Origin: Sulfurovum sp.
Lineage (GTDB): Bacteria; Campylobacterota; Campylobacteria; Campylobacterales; Sulfurovaceae
Assembly: GCA_030634925.1 (NCBI GenBank)
Contig: DAOVZV010000093.1
Location: 1 to 5,708, forward strand
Length of the DNA stretch: 5,708 bases
Direction: 5' to 3'
A program made the translations under genes and the position numbers. Each line of letters starts with the position of its first letter. The stretch's first letter is position 1. This document shows positions 5,583 through 5,708 of this stretch, piece after piece. The notes under the pieces were generated by a model that saw only the letters and a list, made by a program, of their open reading frames with translations, had not been told where the DNA came from and did no database searches.

Positions 5583-5708
5583 CTAGTTAAAAGCCAAAGA
5601 TTGAGTAGAGTGAGAGAGCTTAAAAAACCTATCAATACTATAAGCAAGAATAAAAAGTTTGAGCTTAACTAAAAAGCCCCGAATAGAAGTAGCTTTAATC
5701 ACTTTTCC
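5583..5708 (-). CDS. 3' end of a probable transposase (partial)
   Basis: A minus-strand frame enters from the right edge and ends at TAG (5585-5583) after 41 visible codons. The peptide begins GKVIKATSIRGFLVKLKLF, continues ILAYSIDRFFKL, and ends SLAFN. The pattern A-x-x-RG-x(2)-VK-x-KL-x(3)-LAY-x(2)-xR resembles the C-terminal helix of DDE transposases in the IS4/IS5-like superfamily, where this part often reads R-x-x-G-L-x-K-x(6)-LAYN-x-x-R. That is recognition from memory and is not decisive with so short a tail. The element's end would lie within a few tens of bases below 5583, but its inverted repeat cannot be confirmed because the other end is outside the window. The neighbouring startless remnant supports an insertion here. 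Confidence 0.42.
   Translation of the reverse strand, partial: GKVIKATSIRGFLVKLKLFILAYSIDRFFKLSHSTQSLAFN

Overview
The window looks like a chromosomal segment from a member of the Campylobacterota, probably a free-living Sulfurimonas/Sulfurovum-like lineage. The reasons are the AT-rich composition, heavy use of ATA (Ile) and AGA (Arg) codons, a cdsA-dxr gene pair of the kind found in Campylobacter and Helicobacter, and above all a full-length CiaB, a protein family I know only from this phylum. The exact genus cannot be read from the sequence.

Layout. The left third (about 1-1975) is a minus-strand housekeeping operon. It contains cdsA (CDP-diacylglycerol synthase, phospholipid synthesis), then dxr (MEP isoprenoid pathway) three bases later, then the first codons of an unidentified gene running off the left edge. 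The 89-base gap 1976-2064 is a divergent promoter region with two perfect TATAAT boxes back to back. It serves cdsA to the left and ciaB (2065-3903) to the right. CiaB carries an HEYGH zinc-protease-type motif and a downstream EEFKA motif, so it reads as a probable metallopeptidase.

The right third looks accessory. Three small lipoprotein genes (3969-5398) follow ciaB in the same direction. The second and third encode diverged tandem paralogues sharing two cysteines, a Trp, an RKG-(F/Y) motif and a YEI motif. The second lacks a conventional ATG start: a perfect lipoprotein signal peptide would result if a TATATA tract were two bases shorter. After the third gene comes a 26-base perfect palindrome with no U-tract. 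A minus-strand coding remnant without a start codon follows (5449-5574), then the last 41 codons of what is probably a transposase entering from the right edge (5583-5708). An insertion sequence has therefore probably cut into a gene here, which supports reading the lipoprotein region as a flexible locus.

The two halves are functionally separate: membrane lipid and isoprenoid synthesis on the left, and on the right an orphan peptidase-like protein followed by surface lipoproteins of unknown role. I saw no tRNA, rRNA, CRISPR array, riboswitch or replication origin.
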